Assembly (NCBI GenBank): GCA_022559845.1
Contig: CM040128.1
Location: 74,587,247-74,651,246 of the forward strand
Reading direction: 5' to 3'
Source of the DNA: Amorphophallus konjac
Lineage: Eukaryota; Streptophyta; Magnoliopsida; Alismatales; Araceae
Length of the DNA stretch: 64,000 nucleotides
A program made the position numbers and the translations under genes. Each line of letters starts with the position of its first letter. Positions within the stretch are counted from its first letter, which is position 1. The notes beneath the pieces were generated by a model, which was given only the letters and a program-made list of their open reading frames with translations, had not been told where the DNA came from and made no database searches. This document shows positions 12,232 to 24,288 of the stretch, one piece after another.

Positions 12232-13147
12232 CCGGCTCCGGCGGGTTGGCTAGGGTTTCAATAAAGGATTAAATTCTCTAAGTACAACACATGAAAATTG
12301 GGGCTTTCGGACTTAAAAGAAAGAGCACGAAAAACTCTACAAGATAACATGAACAATTTAAGATTTGCGCCTGTACTCCCTACTTAAAACGAGATGGAAC
12401 AGGTATAACCCTAGATGTAACATGCTTCCACTAAACGCCAAAATTCTAACAGGATACTAAATAACTTTTAAAGCTTTTACATTCAAAAGAGATAGTACTC
12501 GATGTTGGTTCTAACCATATAGGGTACTTAAGGTTTGGCGCGTTATAACCTACCTTAGACGAAGGAACAAAGAAGAAGAGGGGATGACGACGCGCTAAGG
12601 ACACCCTGCCGGTGATCGTCAGAATGCTCTCTCCACCTGAGTTCTCGTCGGCCGCCACAGCACCCAAACGAAAATAGGGTTCCTAAGGGTCATTTATATA
12701 GGTCACACAAGGTCTAGAGCCTTCTATTCGTGGAGATAGAGTCCAAACAAGTTGGACGTGCGCGAACCGCGCGGATAGGGTTATCCGCCGCCTTCTAATC
12801 CAAAATTCGCTCTCTAGGGTTAGGGTTTCAGGAAAAACTAAGAGGGGAAACCATCATCTCATCCTAGCCTTTCATTTGGATCCGATCTCAGCCTAAATGA
12901 TTGGGTAATGGGCTCCAATTTCACATTTTTGCGGTCCAATTTGGCATTAATCAGTTTATTCAGCTTGGTTACAAATTTTATTTGGGCTGGTCATAGAAGA
13001 CACTAATATTAAACATTTTATCCTCTACAAGATTATATTTTTTCCAAATTTTTAAAAAATGGTCAAAATTTTCATTTATCCTATTTCTTACGGAATTTCT
13101 TATTAATTTTCACATTTTTTTATTATTTAATAACTCGGGGTATTACA
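12232..13147 (-). repeat. Partial LTR of a third Tekay-like element (Tekay-3)
   Basis: The minus strand begins TGTAATACCCCG at 13147, the usual start of Tekay/Del LTRs; compare the TGTAATATCC ends of Tekay-2. A minus-strand TATA box CTATATAAATG lies near plus 12685-12697. The fragment stops where Tat-1 begins at 12231, so Tat-1 seems to have inserted into this LTR and the rest should lie beyond the left edge. The short minus ORF at 12446-12667 lies just downstream of the TATA box and ends near a possible splice donor; I see no known protein in it. Confidence 0.5.
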
Positions 13148-13424
13148 TGTTCCCAGCTCGTAGGCAGCAGCGGAGGTACCAGTTCAAGGCTCGGCCACGA
13201 CACCATCTCCAGGAGTTTGCTGACAAGCCTATATTTATGGAAAGGCCGTCTAGAGAGCTTCCCAGGCGAGGTGGTCTCGCATCCATCCAAGCTCTAAGCT
13301 GCCCGGGAGAGCCGTTCTCTCCAAGCTGTGCAGGACTACTCCGACAAAGAACCAGAGCCCAAGTTCCAGCGTGACCACGGCCGTTCCTGATCAGATATGG
13401 GCGTGAAACTTGTTTGAGGGCTTC
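13148..13424. other. Unresolved spacer between Tekay-3 LTR and Sire-1
   Basis: The 277 bp are GC-richer than the flanks. A 75-codon plus ORF (13147-13374) and a minus ORF overlap here, neither resembling a known protein. It could be the pre-insertion target DNA or a relic of an older element. Confidence 0.3.
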
Positions 13425-16400
13425 TATTGGGCATGTATGTAACATGCTTTAATTCTATTATTTTGATGATGTCTGACTATGACTCATTAATATGTTTGAC
13501 CTGCATTTGATAAATGTCAACATTCGTGCAGTTCTGATGTCAAGCCAGCTTTGGCAACAAAGAAAGAAAGAAATTAAGGCACAGAAAATGAGGCATGTGG
13601 CTACACAAGAATCAAGGCAGAATTCAAGATTCATGGTTGCACAAAAACCAAAGCACATGCAACACAAGGCAAATGGTTTCTCAGAAATCCATGCAGATAA
13701 GGTCAGTGCAACTGCTGAAGTTGATGCACATGCTGAAGAGAGAAGCGTCGACACATACTACTAAAAGTGTCGACACCAACCACAGTAGTGTCGACACCAC
13801 ATCCATTTCTCGGCCAACTAAGGTCAGTGCACAGCACTACTCACATGCATGCAAGGTCGGTGCATCTTCTGGCAACATCAGGTCGGTGCACATTTCTCTC
13901 ATGCCTTATAAGGTCTACACGCATGTACCAAACCAAGTTCGTACACATCTGCAAGTAAGGTCGGTGCAACGGTGCACAACTGAACTAAGGTCGGTGCATG
14001 TGCTGCCTCAGTGCAAGACCAGGTCGGTGCAAGTCCTGCCTTCAACACAAGACCAGGTCGGTGTAGGTTTTCTCAGCAAGGTCAGTGTCAGTGTGTGCAT
14101 TGGGTCAGTGCTAGCTCGATCAAGGTCGTGCAAGCTCTGGCCAACAAATAACCAGGTCTGTTCACATTCTCTATGTGATAAATCAAGGTTGGTACACATT
14201 CTTCCTTCAACACTAGAAGGTCCATGCACATATGAAGACAAAGTCTAAGCACGATGATGAAGGTCTTTGCAATGCTTCCTTCATACATCAAGTATGTGCA
14301 TGTTTACCTTCTGGCAAGACAAGGTCCATGCAAGCTGCATTTCAAGGACTAAGCATCAAGGTCTGTGCATACTCTAGTCAAAGTCGGTGCACGCAGTTCT
14401 CAATCACCCTCTATCCAAAGAAGGCCAAAGGAATGTGTCGACCTATCTCTCTCAAGAGGTCGACTTGTGACCATTCCAGATAACATTGTAAGGGCTATCT
14501 CACTAAGTAGTGTCGACACTTTTCAAGCAGGAGGTCGACACCTTTGTTCTTCCAGAAATCCTCAAGCCAATAAATTGTCAGATCAGTGGGCCATCCAGAG
14601 AGAGAAAAAGGAATCACAAATCATTAAAATTAAGGATTTTGGGGTCTGGACCACGTCCCAAGGTCTGACCCTTGCTCTACCATCCCATCACTCATTTGTC
14701 TACCTTTTGGAGATGGTTTTTGTCAGAAATCAAGCTAGAAGAGCCATTTCTGTCTGCCACGATGTAAGTCTTATCTGTCTACCTGTCCAGACTGTTTAAT
14801 ACTGAGAATAGGACACTCCGCAGTCTGCCACCATCTTGCTGTCGACCAATGGGCTGTCCGACCAGCCATTGTACGTAGAAGAGTACATTTGAGCAGAATG
14901 AGAAGACTACTTGTCTAAAGGGGATTTAATGTGAAGATCTGGAACTGACTAAAAGGAAATATGCTCTATCTCTTTACCCAGTCTGCCACCGTCCCATCCT
15001 TGTACCTAAACAAAGTCAGCTCAAGCCAAATCTTGCAGAGCATCTTCTTCAAAGTAAAGAAAGCACTTGGCAGGAAAACTTGGCAGGAAAAGGTTCCTCA
15101 CCAAGTGATCGCGTGGCACGCTGTATATATGTATAATATCTAGCTTCCCAAGAAGATGTTGCTGCTGCTGTTGCTCCTGCTGCCGTCCACAAAGTGCCAC
15201 GCCCTTGACCATTCTACGAAGAATATTCCTAAGTAGCGTGAGAGCAGCCCCATCACCTATTGGACTTAGTCCAGTGCTGTGAGAGAAGAAGAAGAAGAAG
15301 AAGAGAGAGCAGTATTGAGAGAGAAGAAAGATCTTGCAGTCTACTTGTGTTTGAAGAAAAGGATCCTTGGATCCAATCTTGTAGCTGCACTCACCAGTTC
15401 TGATGTCTTGATCCATTCCTTCAGTTGGTGTCTACATTGTCTCTATTGATTCTCCACTACACTTGCAGTATTCCGTTTCTATTTGTTACGGTTCGTCTAT
15501 CACCAATACATCTAGCTTCTCTGATCCCCTATTTAGGGACCGGGTTCCCTCTGTGGTTTCAGAGGAAGAGAGGATCTGTTCCTCTGGGTGATTGGCAAGC
15601 TGTTAGTCAGCGGTTCAAGCTATCAGTCAGCGGATAGCAAGCTGTGTTGCTCAGTCGTGTAAGCAAGATGTGTTGCTCTGCGGTTCAAGCTGTGTGTCAG
15701 TCGGAAAGCCTCACCTAGTTTGGTGAGGGGTGGACGTAGGTTGTGGGCTAACAACCGAACCACCTTAAAATCCTTGTGTTGTGGGTGGTATACCTTGTGA
15801 GCCTATTCCATATCCTCTATCCCTACTTCATAGGTTCATGTGCTACTTACGCTGTTTATTTTCTCTGCACACTCAAGCGTTCAGCCTGCACAACAGTCTC
15901 ATCTCGATCCTCCTTCTATCGTAGCTAACGTGGATCCTCTCAGGTGTCTGCAGCACTCTTACTTACAGACACTTTGGAGCATCTCCCAAGCAGAGGAAGT
16001 TATCCCGGTGTGTGAGCAGCCTTCTCCCTTGTGTATCTAACTACATTTACGCCTTAGGTTGGCTGCTGTACCCTTGCAAACAGGGACCAAGGTGAAAGCT
16101 TTCCCAAGGAACTTCGTCTTGCTGAACACTCATTCTTCTTAGCTGATCATCATAGCTCTCCCACCTGAGATAATCATTTAGCTTAGCTTTTTTGTTTCAA
16201 GATCTCTAAGGTGTTTTGGATTACATCTCATTTGGATCTGTGTTGCTAGTGAAGAAGTGTCAACCTCTCTCTTGAGGAGTGTCGACCTGTCTGGATTGAT
16301 CTGATAGAGGTGTTGACCTCACTCCTTGAAGAGCAGACTTCAGCTCACTTCATAGTTGGATCTTGATAAAGGAGTGTTGACCTGCCCACTGGGAGTGTCG

Positions 16401-16603
16401 ACCCGTCTGAACTGAGCATTGGAGTTTAACATCATTACTTGTTCCATTCCTATCTATTCTGTTGTGCTGTATGCTTAAGTAATTCATTTACCTTATAAGA
16501 GTGGTTTATGTTTTTACGAGTCAAGTTTTAAATAGGCCAAAGTTATTCATAGGATCTATTCAAGCCCCCCTCTAGATCCGATTGCACTCCGTGGGACCCA
16601 ACA
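13425..16603 (+). repeat. 5' LTR of Sire-1 (3179 bp)
   Basis: The end CCCAACA at 16603 is followed two bases later by the primer-binding site. The start at 13425 was chosen for the inverted-repeat match to the end and for the TTATTTTGATGATG block just inside it, which Sire-2 shares. A TATA-like TATATATGTATAA lies near 15122-15134, followed by a GCTGCTGCTGTTGCTCCTGC microsatellite and a GAAGAAGAA tract (15285-15305). Confidence 0.7.
13680..14400 (+). repeat. AAGGTCGGTGCA motif array in Sire-1 LTR
   Basis: About fifteen degenerate copies of AAGGTCGGTGCA or AGGTCAGTGCA are spaced roughly 25-40 bases apart. GTCGACAC boxes flank the array at 13746-13800 and 14512-14545. More GTCGACC/GTTGACC boxes lie at 16270-16420, near the LTR end. 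Confidence 0.75.
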
Positions 16604-16605
16604 AT

Positions 16606-16617
16606 TGGTATCAGAGC
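16606..16617 (+). other. Primer-binding site of Sire-1 (TGGTATCAGAGC)
   Basis: It matches the primer complementary to the 3' end of initiator tRNA-Met and lies two bases after the LTR. Confidence 0.85.
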
Positions 16618-16679
16618 CTAGCTCTGCTATTCCTAGATCCTACGATCTACAGGGAAAGATCCCAGTGCATTTTGAGAAA

Positions 16680-18714
16680 ATGCCTTCATCTACTACACAT
16701 GCTTCGAAGGGTTCTCCACCTATTTTTGATGGTTTAGATTTTTCAATATGGCTGAGAGGAATGTACGTCTATGTCAAACTCACATATCCACAATTGTGGA
16801 ATCTTATATACATTGGTCCAAATGAGCTGCCATTAGATTCAAATGTATGGTCAGCTGAACATAAGACCAAACATGACAATAATCTTGCTGCACTCAATTT
16901 AATCAAAGCTGCGGTTGATGATAGATTACTTGATCTTGTGTCTACCTGCAGCACATCCAAGCAAGTTCTGGTGGTGTTGATGAACATCCATGAGAAAGAA
17001 GATCAAGAGCATCAATGCATTATGGCTGACCGTTCAGAGCAGTCAAGCAATCCATCCTCATCTGAGGTAAGCTCTGATTCTGAAGACTTTACTTTTGAAG
17101 AGCTTATGAGTGCATATGATCAGTTGAGCGAGCAGTACATAAAAATGAAATCTGAAAATAAAAGATTGAAAAAGGATTTGAAGAAAAATAGTCAAGGTAA
17201 GAGTCGTGCTTGTGAAAATTGTTTCAACCTTGAAGAGCTCAACAATACTCTTACTTTTGACTTGGATCTAAACAAACAAACCATAGTGTGTCTAAACGAT
17301 AAAATCAGAATCCTTCAAGCAGAAATCATAAGGTTGGAAGAGATTGTTCAAAAACTTAAAATCCAACCAATCTGTCAGAATGAAAGTTCCTTCTGCAACA
17401 ATTGTTCAGCTTTTGAAGAGCTAAATGACACTCTCACCTCTGACTTGGATGTGAATAAGCAAACCATTACATGCCTAACAGATGAAAATAGAATCCTTCA
17501 AGTTGAAATCACTAGGTTGAAAGTAATCATAAGACAACTTCAAAACCAACCTAAATCAATCTCTAATGAACAAACATGTCGAAAAATCTAATCCCTGATA
17601 AAAGGTTGATTGAAGAAATAAAAATGGTAAAAGAACAAAACGACATGTTGCTTGAAAGACTGTCCATTCATGAGAAGGGCAAGGGGATTACCCATGACAG
17701 TTCTAAAAAACTAAATGAACTTCAAATGGAGATTGAAAATTACAAGGGGGTTAATGCTATGCTCAATGAGCAATTGGCTGTGTGTGAGGGGGACCTCGCT
17801 GAAATCAAGCTGCACGTCTCCTCATTGGAGAATGAAATCAAAGGTATAAATGACTCTCTGTCTAAGTGTATGCAGGATAAGGAAAGCATGAACAGACTCT
17901 TGGAAACAAGAGTAAGTCATCATGAGGGAGATTTGGGTTACAAACCCGAAAACCAACGATCCTTCGGAAGCAAGGCCTACATCACTTCTGTCAAAGGTAA
18001 GAATGAAGCCAGCACTTCTTACCATCTCCCAATACCACATGCTGCTCAGAAAAACCAAAAATGCATTGGTAAGCAGAAAGAGAAGGCTCTCATGCAAAAA
18101 TAGAAACCTAAGTCTGCTAGTCTTGACATGCACAATAGGAAAAGGCATGATGACTACCATGCCTCTCATAAAATGAATGTCTATTACTTTCATTGTGGCA
18201 TGCTTGGTCACACCGTACATGACTGTCTCACCTTGAATAATGACAAACTAAGAGCAGGAAAGGATTCAAGAATTGCTACTGAAATCAAGGGCAAAAGATA
18301 GGTCAACTCTGGCAGAGGACGTATGCAGCAGAACTCTGCACAGAACCACATGGGGAATCAGAAGAGTCGACACCTCCATTTGGACAGGTCGAGACTCCCC
18401 ATGGTCTTCAATAGAAATCACCTTCCTTGCTGCTATCACTGTGGAAAGAATGGCCACACAGTCCAGGACTGCTGGCGACTGAGAGGTGAATATGGACATA
18501 CAGTTTTTATACTCACTTGTAATGGAACAATGCACATGTGCACAAAAAAAATGGTAAACAACTTGTGCGTTGTTTCTATTGTGGCGAATATGGACATACA
18601 TCCAATTATTGTCCCTGGCTGAGAGTGGGTGACCATAAGGCATCAAAGAAAAGAAGATCAATTACTAGAAATGTTGCTAACCAACAAGGACCCAAGCTGG
18701 GTACCTAAAAATTT
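16680..18714 (+). pseudogene. gag: Sire-1 gag with internal deletion, duplication and frameshift
   Basis: The start ATG at 16680 is chosen because it follows the primer-binding site and opens on the conserved PPIFDGLDFSIWLRGMYVYV block of copia gag. The first frame runs to 17591. A 1-base frameshift near 17576 moves to the second frame, which ends at 18103. Further stops follow before three zinc knuckles near 18190, 18430 and 18570. The first has lost its first Cys; the second (CYHCGKNGHTVQDC) and third (CFYCGEYGHTSNYC) are complete. The central capsid part expected after VLMNIHEKE seems deleted. Two long coiled-coil blocks are typical of Sirevirus gag. Confidence 0.75.
17211..17576 (+). repeat. 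61-codon tandem duplication in Sire-1 gag
   Basis: The unit starting CENCFNLEELNNTLT (17211) is repeated at 17394 as CNNCSAFEELNDTLT, exactly 183 bases later and in frame. Both copies continue through NKQTI and RILQ-E-I-RL. The copies differ at many positions, so the duplication is old. Confidence 0.8.
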
Positions 18715-19088
18715 CGAGTGAGAGTTTTGAATGTAGGGTGCCTTGGAGCTGAACAATGGATGGTCAATAGAATAAATGCTCAAGGCACAAGTATGTAAAT
18801 AATTTTTATGTGTTCAACCTTTACTTAATAGGCTTGCATTGTAGGTCATTGCGTTGTAGGGCTATTTTGTGTGAATAAATCATGCATGCTGAAAGTTGTC
18901 TCCCTAAACTGCTAATATATCCCCCATGGTGTGAAGATGAACATTTGAGTTAGATTGTGTGCTCACACCGTGCTTGACCTCTGGTATATCAAATAATGAA
19001 GAGTAGAAAGCAAGTCAAGCTTGCCCAGAGCTCTCACTATGTGTGAGCAGGATCTCAGATCCAAACCTCCGCCTTGTACCAGAGATTA
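18715..19088 (+). other. Sire-1 non-coding remainder after gag
   Basis: A short GCLGAE stub is followed by T-rich sequence resembling the region after pol in Sire-2. No ORF or gene is seen. It ends at the Tekay-1 LTR start (TGTAGCACCC, 19089); GATTA (19084-19088) is the candidate left target duplication. Confidence 0.45.
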
Positions 19089-19699
19089 TGTAGCACCCTG
19101 ATAAATACCTTTGAGTAAATTTAAAACTTCTTCCAAAAAGAAATCATACTTGAAGACCTTACATAAAGAACCCAACCTCATGAAGACTATAACATAAATA
19201 CACAAGCTAACCCTACTTTATAACATAAAGAATCCTGAGGGCTTTGTGTAAAGAGCCAAACCTTAGGGGGGCTAGTATATAAAATTACAAATCATCACTT
19301 TATGTATACGTAATCTACTATTCTTAATAGAATTCTAGGTTTTGTTTAAAGAACTAAACTATAGGAGGACTAGCATACAAATGTGCAATCCAACTTTATG
19401 CACATGGGTAAAGAATCTTACATGGGAAGTCTTGTACAAAGAAACAAAACCATGGGAGGGTTATTCTATAAATGTATAAGACAAACTTTAACACATTGGC
19501 CATAGGTTGTACGTAAGTGCTTTCCAACTTTTCCACCTACCAAATTCAAGACCCTTCACATAGGCGTCAATTTCCAAATTGAAGACATGCATGAAGGCAC
19601 CATTTTCAATAGGACCCCATCCCATTAAAATATGAATATATATATGAACATCTTGAATGCGAACACGTGAATGTGGTCTCATGAATAATGTCACCTAGA

Positions 19700-20815
19700 C
19701 TAATGACGCCCTCATGCAAGGCGTCATTTACGTGAATAGTACCACTTGGTTTAATGAATGACCCTAACAAGGGCGTCATTTAAACCTATGCTTCTAGAAG
19801 ATTGAAACACGAACAACCCCATTTCGCTGGCTAAGCACTAATCTAGGATCGTGTTCCCAAACCAGACCCGCAAGACAATAACCATGCTTGCAAATCCCTA
19901 TAACAAATCCCCTACGAAGCACTGTCAGAGGCTACTGCCATCTTTCAGTGCTTGCAGAAGGGAATGTTTCCCTTTGTTCCTCGAGAAGCGTGAAGTCTAC
20001 GTCCTACTGCGGTGACGGGGAACGCGTAGCTTCATCTTTCCAAGTAATCACACGTCAAAAGGTAGGTGTTCTTAAATTCTTGCCTAACTAGTAGCTAAAT
20101 AGGTTAATTGATGCATGCTTAGAGTTCGATTAACTAGTCAACCATGCAATATATATATATATATATATATATATTCTCGCTTTACCATGACCAAGAATAA
20201 TACCATGTTATACATATGTTAATAGCTTGTTACCCTGATTCTATACATAATGTTACCATGATGAGTTTAAACTAAGTTTATTAGCATGATTTTATGAGTT
20301 TTGGACATATTTTATCATACTAGTTTTTTAGCGCTAATAACCATGTGTTAAACCTTAATATATGGCCTCTGTACATAGAATACGTCAATGTTTAAAAACC
20401 CGGAGGGTCCCAGCCCTTATGTAAATGGCGCCCTTGATCAGGGCGCCAATTACAAAATTGAAGACTTCGTGCAAAGTCGTCAATTAAATGAAGACATGCA
20501 CCATGACGTCAATTCAATTTTCTGAAATTTTCGGCAATTGATAATTCAACACATTCAAAAATCCATGACTATCAAACTAAAGCATGAAATTTATACATGA
20601 ACATGTTTCTGGAATCCTGACATTTTTTCAACATATTCGTACCATTACTTCCTGATTCAGAACCTTTTTACACTGATGAATAGTAGAGGAATAGTGTACC
20701 AGTCTCTGTAAGAGGCGCCCCTGACCAGGGCGCCAATTACAAAATTGAAGACTGCCCGCGAGGGTGTCAATTAATTGAAGACATGACCCATGTTGTCAAT
20801 TCAATTTTTTGGAAT
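19700..20815 (+). repeat. GGCGCC-CAATT / GAAGAC motif array in Tekay-1 LTR
   Basis: Clusters lie at 19700-19780, 20430-20510 and 20715-20810. They mix GGCGCC or GGCGTC, CAATTA and AATTGAAGAC in direct and inverted order, for example GCCCTTGATCAGGGCGCC. The array continues after the Tat-2 insertion at 45490-46090 and recurs in the 3' LTR. Confidence 0.75.
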
Positions 20816-21048
20816 TTCTAGAAACCAGTAGATCAACAGACTCAAAAATCTATAACTAATAAACTGAACTATGAAAATTGTGACTGAATATACTTCTGTG
20901 ACCCTGAGATTTTTCTCCATCTGACAATGTCTTCGGATTTTAATTCGGAGAAAATTTGAAGAAATGAATAGTAACTTGTGTCACAGAACTTACAGTTCTG
21001 ACGCGAAGCACAACGTACGGGGAGTTGAACCTGTACTTAAATTGACGA

Positions 21049-21053
21049 CACCC
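21049..21053 (+). repeat. Target-site duplication CACCC, left of Tat-2
   Basis: CACCC here and at 45480-45484 flank TGTTGG...CAAACA exactly, which fixes both ends of Tat-2. Confidence 0.92.
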
Positions 21054-23323
21054 TGTTGGCACTCAAAATATCACTCGCGGCGATCAAGTCTCAAAGACGA
21101 ATGACAAGACCCGCTGAAGCACATCAGCCGATAAATATCAACATATTGAAGACTTCTCAAGTTGCCAGAGCCTCGAGTCACCCTGTATGAACATGGGGAC
21201 TTCACCTCAGGAGAATCGAGATGAACTCACAACCAACCGGCAGTGCGACCAAGCCTGCCCAATGAACTGGCATCGACTCCGTCATGCCGCATACACTACA
21301 CCCGTTGTCCGACCAAGTACGACGGTCTACCCAATGGCCACCCACCTCATGAAAGACTCTCCTGAGATGAAAGAATGCCCTTGGCTCTTCAAAATGGGGG
21401 ACCGAAGGCTCTGTCGGCAGAAGATGCTGGCTACCCGGCACGGGTACGACTTCTCGCCAAGTGGGGCCCGTTAGTGGCCGAATGATCGCTCAACATGGGC
21501 GGAACTATCCCGGGTGCCATCCCACCCTCCAAGAAGCTTCCAGCACAAAACAGACTGAGCCGGCAGCACATATCATAGTGCCGAGAGCCGCGTCAGCGGA
21601 AAACCCGCGTGATTAAACCAAAGTCATCTGAAGTTTTGAGAATGGCCATACGTCGTCCTGAGAGCTTCGACAAGGCATCTCGTCAAGGTTTCGAAGAACG
21701 GTGGTGAGATAAATGTTCACGGTGATCCCAGGAACCATCCTCGGACTCATCGGCTGACCCGCGACATGCGAGAGATGCTAATACGGCGCGCCCTAAACCG
21801 GCGCACCCTCTTATCCGGTGCCCCTCTATTTCGGTGCGCAAAAGTCCCTTTACCCGGCGCCCTCCTATTCCGGCGCGCTAAAGTTGCGTAGCTCCCTTCT
21901 CGGCATGCCATTCCTCGCGCCGGATTAGGATTCGAGCCCGCTCCTATATATATGTGGCTCCCAAAAGAGAAAGAAGGGGGTTGGGAGGATGTTTTCGAAA
22001 TAAGGAAATCGAGAGATAAGAGAAAGGGCCTGATAGCCAATCGTCGGGGAGGGAGAGGGTTTCTTGCAAGTGAAGCAGGGTCCCTCTGAGCACCCTTCGC
22101 CGCCATTTTCCCTCCTCAGCCTGAAGCCCTCTGGAGCCAGAGAAAAAGGAGTCATCCCGACACTCTGTTCTTCGAATATGTGGGTCGTCTGAGTTTCCCA
22201 TCTATCCCCTGACTGTTTTCCTCTCAATCGAATGTAAGCGAGAAGGGTGAGGGATGGCGATGATATGAGCCAACCCCTCCCCCCTTCTTCGCCATCTTTT
22301 CTCTTTATTGCTCTCCTGTGAGCTTCCCTGTAAGTGAAACAGTGGCCGTGCCGTGATGCCGACGCCGAACTTGTAACATATTTGCAGTTTCCTTCGCCGA
22401 TGGAGTGATGACATGCGTATATGAATATATTGGTGGATCGAATGCTCAACGCCTTGTTCTCTTCTTCCACCGCTGTTTCATTCGGAGGATATATATATAT
22501 TAGCATCTTCCCGTGCATAGCTTTATGATTCCGGTTTCCCCCGATTCCGAATATGCCCTGGGATGCCATGGGCTACAAGGATAACCCCTCCCTGGGTCCT
22601 CCGTGTCTGTGCCCGTACACACGCTTCTCCCCATTTTGATACGAGATCCAACCTTGGCCATCCACCCTCTTTGCATTTCTCTGTTGCTCAAAGGAGGCAG
22701 GTGCTGCTTCCGGGATAGTGGAGTCCGCCTCGTGACTACTGCATTCCAGTCATTCGTGTATATGCGTGTGTAGACAAATTGCCCTAGCTGCATATCAACT
22801 GCCTTTCTCTGTGACTACTATTTGCATTCTCTTCTGTGGATGGCAACCCAGTCTCACGAGCATCAACACCTTAACCCTGTGAGTGGTGATCTATCAATGC
22901 TGAATGTCTTCATTCCTCTCATCTGTGGTTTGCAGCCACTGAACCATTCGAGTTCCGTTGTTTTGGTCTCAGCCACCCGGGGAGGGGGATATTCCCCACC
23001 GTTTCACAGAACTGCCGATCGGCCAAGGAAACTCCACTTCTGAGTGATGGATGTTTCTCATGAGTCACAGAGCTAACAACAATCGGGGCTTCAGCCCAAC
23101 AATTCCAAACCCGTAGTCCTCCGGGACCCTGTGGTGACTAAGGGACAAATGCTTCTAGTAGGCTAGTCCTCGGAGCCTCTCTCCCTAATAGTCTCTCTCT
23201 AGTGGATGCAGTGCACGCTGTAGGTCACCCACCCCTCGTAGGTCTGTCCTTGGGGTGTTGCTTCCGTCACTAGCTGCCTCGTCCCCCTGTTTCCACCCAC
23301 GGAGCTATGGTGCCCCTCGCAGG
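21054..23323 (+). repeat. Tat-2 5' LTR, 3' part deleted
   Basis: It matches 41795-44050 of the 3' LTR nearly base for base, then stops. About 1.4 kb that follow in the 3' LTR are missing. The minus ORFs at 21747-22793 recur as shadows in the other LTR and are not genes. Confidence 0.9.
21781..21955 (+). promoter_or_regulatory. Tat-2 5' LTR promoter: GGCGCGCC/CGCCGGATTA cluster and TATA box
   Basis: About eight CCGGCGCG-like boxes (21784-21920) end in TCGCGCCGGATTAGG, followed about 20 bases later by TATA box CTATATATATG (21944-21954). The same layout occurs at 42530-42680 in the 3' LTR. Confidence 0.7.
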
Positions 23324-23330
23324 AACAAAA

Positions 23331-24207
23331 TCAGTGGGACCTTGAGGTCGGTAGGCCAAAGCGGACAATACCTCGATGGTATAGAGTACGGGGCCTGACA
23401 GCCCCAATAGTCCCGACTTCCTCTTCAACGATCTCTCCCGCCTCTACCTCGAGGGGGCCACCCTTCTCTGAAGCTGATTGTCGTGCGACTTCCAATGGCC
23501 AGGAGTCCCCGACTGCCACCGACCCGTCAGCCCTCATAAATACTCCAGGTCCGATTGGACCCGCTGCCGCTGCATAGTCTTTGGGATATCGCAGTGCGAT
23601 AGGCCGCAAGACTAGTGGGAAGGTTGCATGACCCGCACCTAGAGCCGGGAGGAGTATCTGCACCGTTATAGTTGGCAGCACCACCTCAGTCTGCACCATA
23701 AATATATATATCAGAGAGCTGAAAAGAAAAAGAAAGGAAGGGCAACAAGCGCCGAGCACGGGGGGTTCCTCACCTCAACCGGCACTAGGCTCAAATCTCC
23801 AAGGGCGACCTCTACAGCCTCAGCCCCTTCACTTACAAGTGATCCTGACGGCCCAGGACTGCTCCATGATGACCGGGGCGGGCTGAAAGTCAGATGATCA
23901 CTTTCATAAGCTGAAAATGCCCCGGCATCCTCAGTCTCTGTGTCGACCGGTGGGAACTCCTCTTCACTAGAGCCGCCACCGTAATCGACCTGCTCAGAGG
24001 AAGAAGACTCCTCTGCTCTTTCTGGACGCTCCACCATCAGAGCAGGAACCTCACCAGGAGGAGCATCACCCTCAGTAGGGACTTCCTCCATGCACTCCGC
24101 ACTAGGAGCAGCAGTTGATGGGATCTCAGGGGCAAGCTCGCCCTGCTCCCCAGAAATAGCTTCCTCTGCACCCTCTGCTCCCGGAAGTAATGACGGTTGC
24201 ATATCAA
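23331..24207 (-). pseudogene. Tat-2 antisense gene, last two exons
   Basis: Modelled exon 24207-23774 begins after acceptor AAATTTCAG and ends GAG|GTGAGG. The next exon, 23690-23331, begins after GGTGCAG and ends TGA (23331-23333). The intron is 83 bases. Phases fit: the 24207 exon supplies two bases to complete the codon left by the exon at 35504, and the last junction is phase 0. Both exons are open. The first is acidic and Ser/Glu/Pro-rich; the second is Val/Ala/Pro-rich with no known motif. The ATG at 24202 is internal. See 35504-38846 for the main part. Confidence 0.7.
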
Positions 24208-24283
24208 CTGAAATTTATGGCAAGAAATAGTCAAGCCGACTGAAGACATGAAGACTCGCGGTGGTGTCACGATTAAACTATAA

Positions 24284-24288
24284 ATTAC
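24284..24288 (+). repeat. Target-site duplication ATTAC, left of Sire-2
   Basis: ATTAC recurs at 35499-35503, directly outside the other LTR end. Confidence 0.93.

Larger units (their letters stand above)
13425..19088 (+). mobile_element. Sire-1: truncated Ty1/copia Sirevirus, LTR plus gag only
   Basis: The order is 5' LTR, TGGTATCAGAGCC primer-binding site, and gag with coiled coil and zinc knuckles. A stub follows of the GxCLGA motif that opens pol in the related Sire-2 (near 18735). Protease, integrase, reverse transcriptase and RNase H are absent: about 350 bp of non-coding sequence follows, then Tekay-1 interrupts at 19089. Any 3' LTR would lie right of the window. The LTR starts TATTGGGC instead of TGTTGGG, one transition from the inverted repeat of its end (GGGACCCAACA). 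Confidence 0.75.
19089..21053 (+). repeat. Tekay-1 5' LTR, left part
   Basis: It starts TGTAGCACCCTGATAAATAC and matches the 3' LTR at 62179 closely over its whole 1.8 kb overlap. TATA-like TATGAATATATATATGAA lies near 19630-19646. It contains a (TA)n tract at about 20149-20174 that is longer in the 3' LTR. It is cut at 21053 by Tat-2. No coding capacity. Confidence 0.9.

Noticed and set aside
13147..13445. Possible host exon between the Tekay-3 LTR and Sire-1
   Set aside because: ORFs of at most 100 codons on both strands, no motif, no splice context.
16606..16617. tRNA-like match TGGTATCAGAGC (also 26063, 47539, 55740)
   Set aside because: These are primer-binding sites directly after LTR ends, not tRNA genes; no cloverleaf around them.
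21747..22793. Minus-strand ORFs in the Tat-2 5' LTR, repeated at 42488-43166
   Set aside because: They recur only because the LTR is duplicated; differences between copies include indels that break frame.
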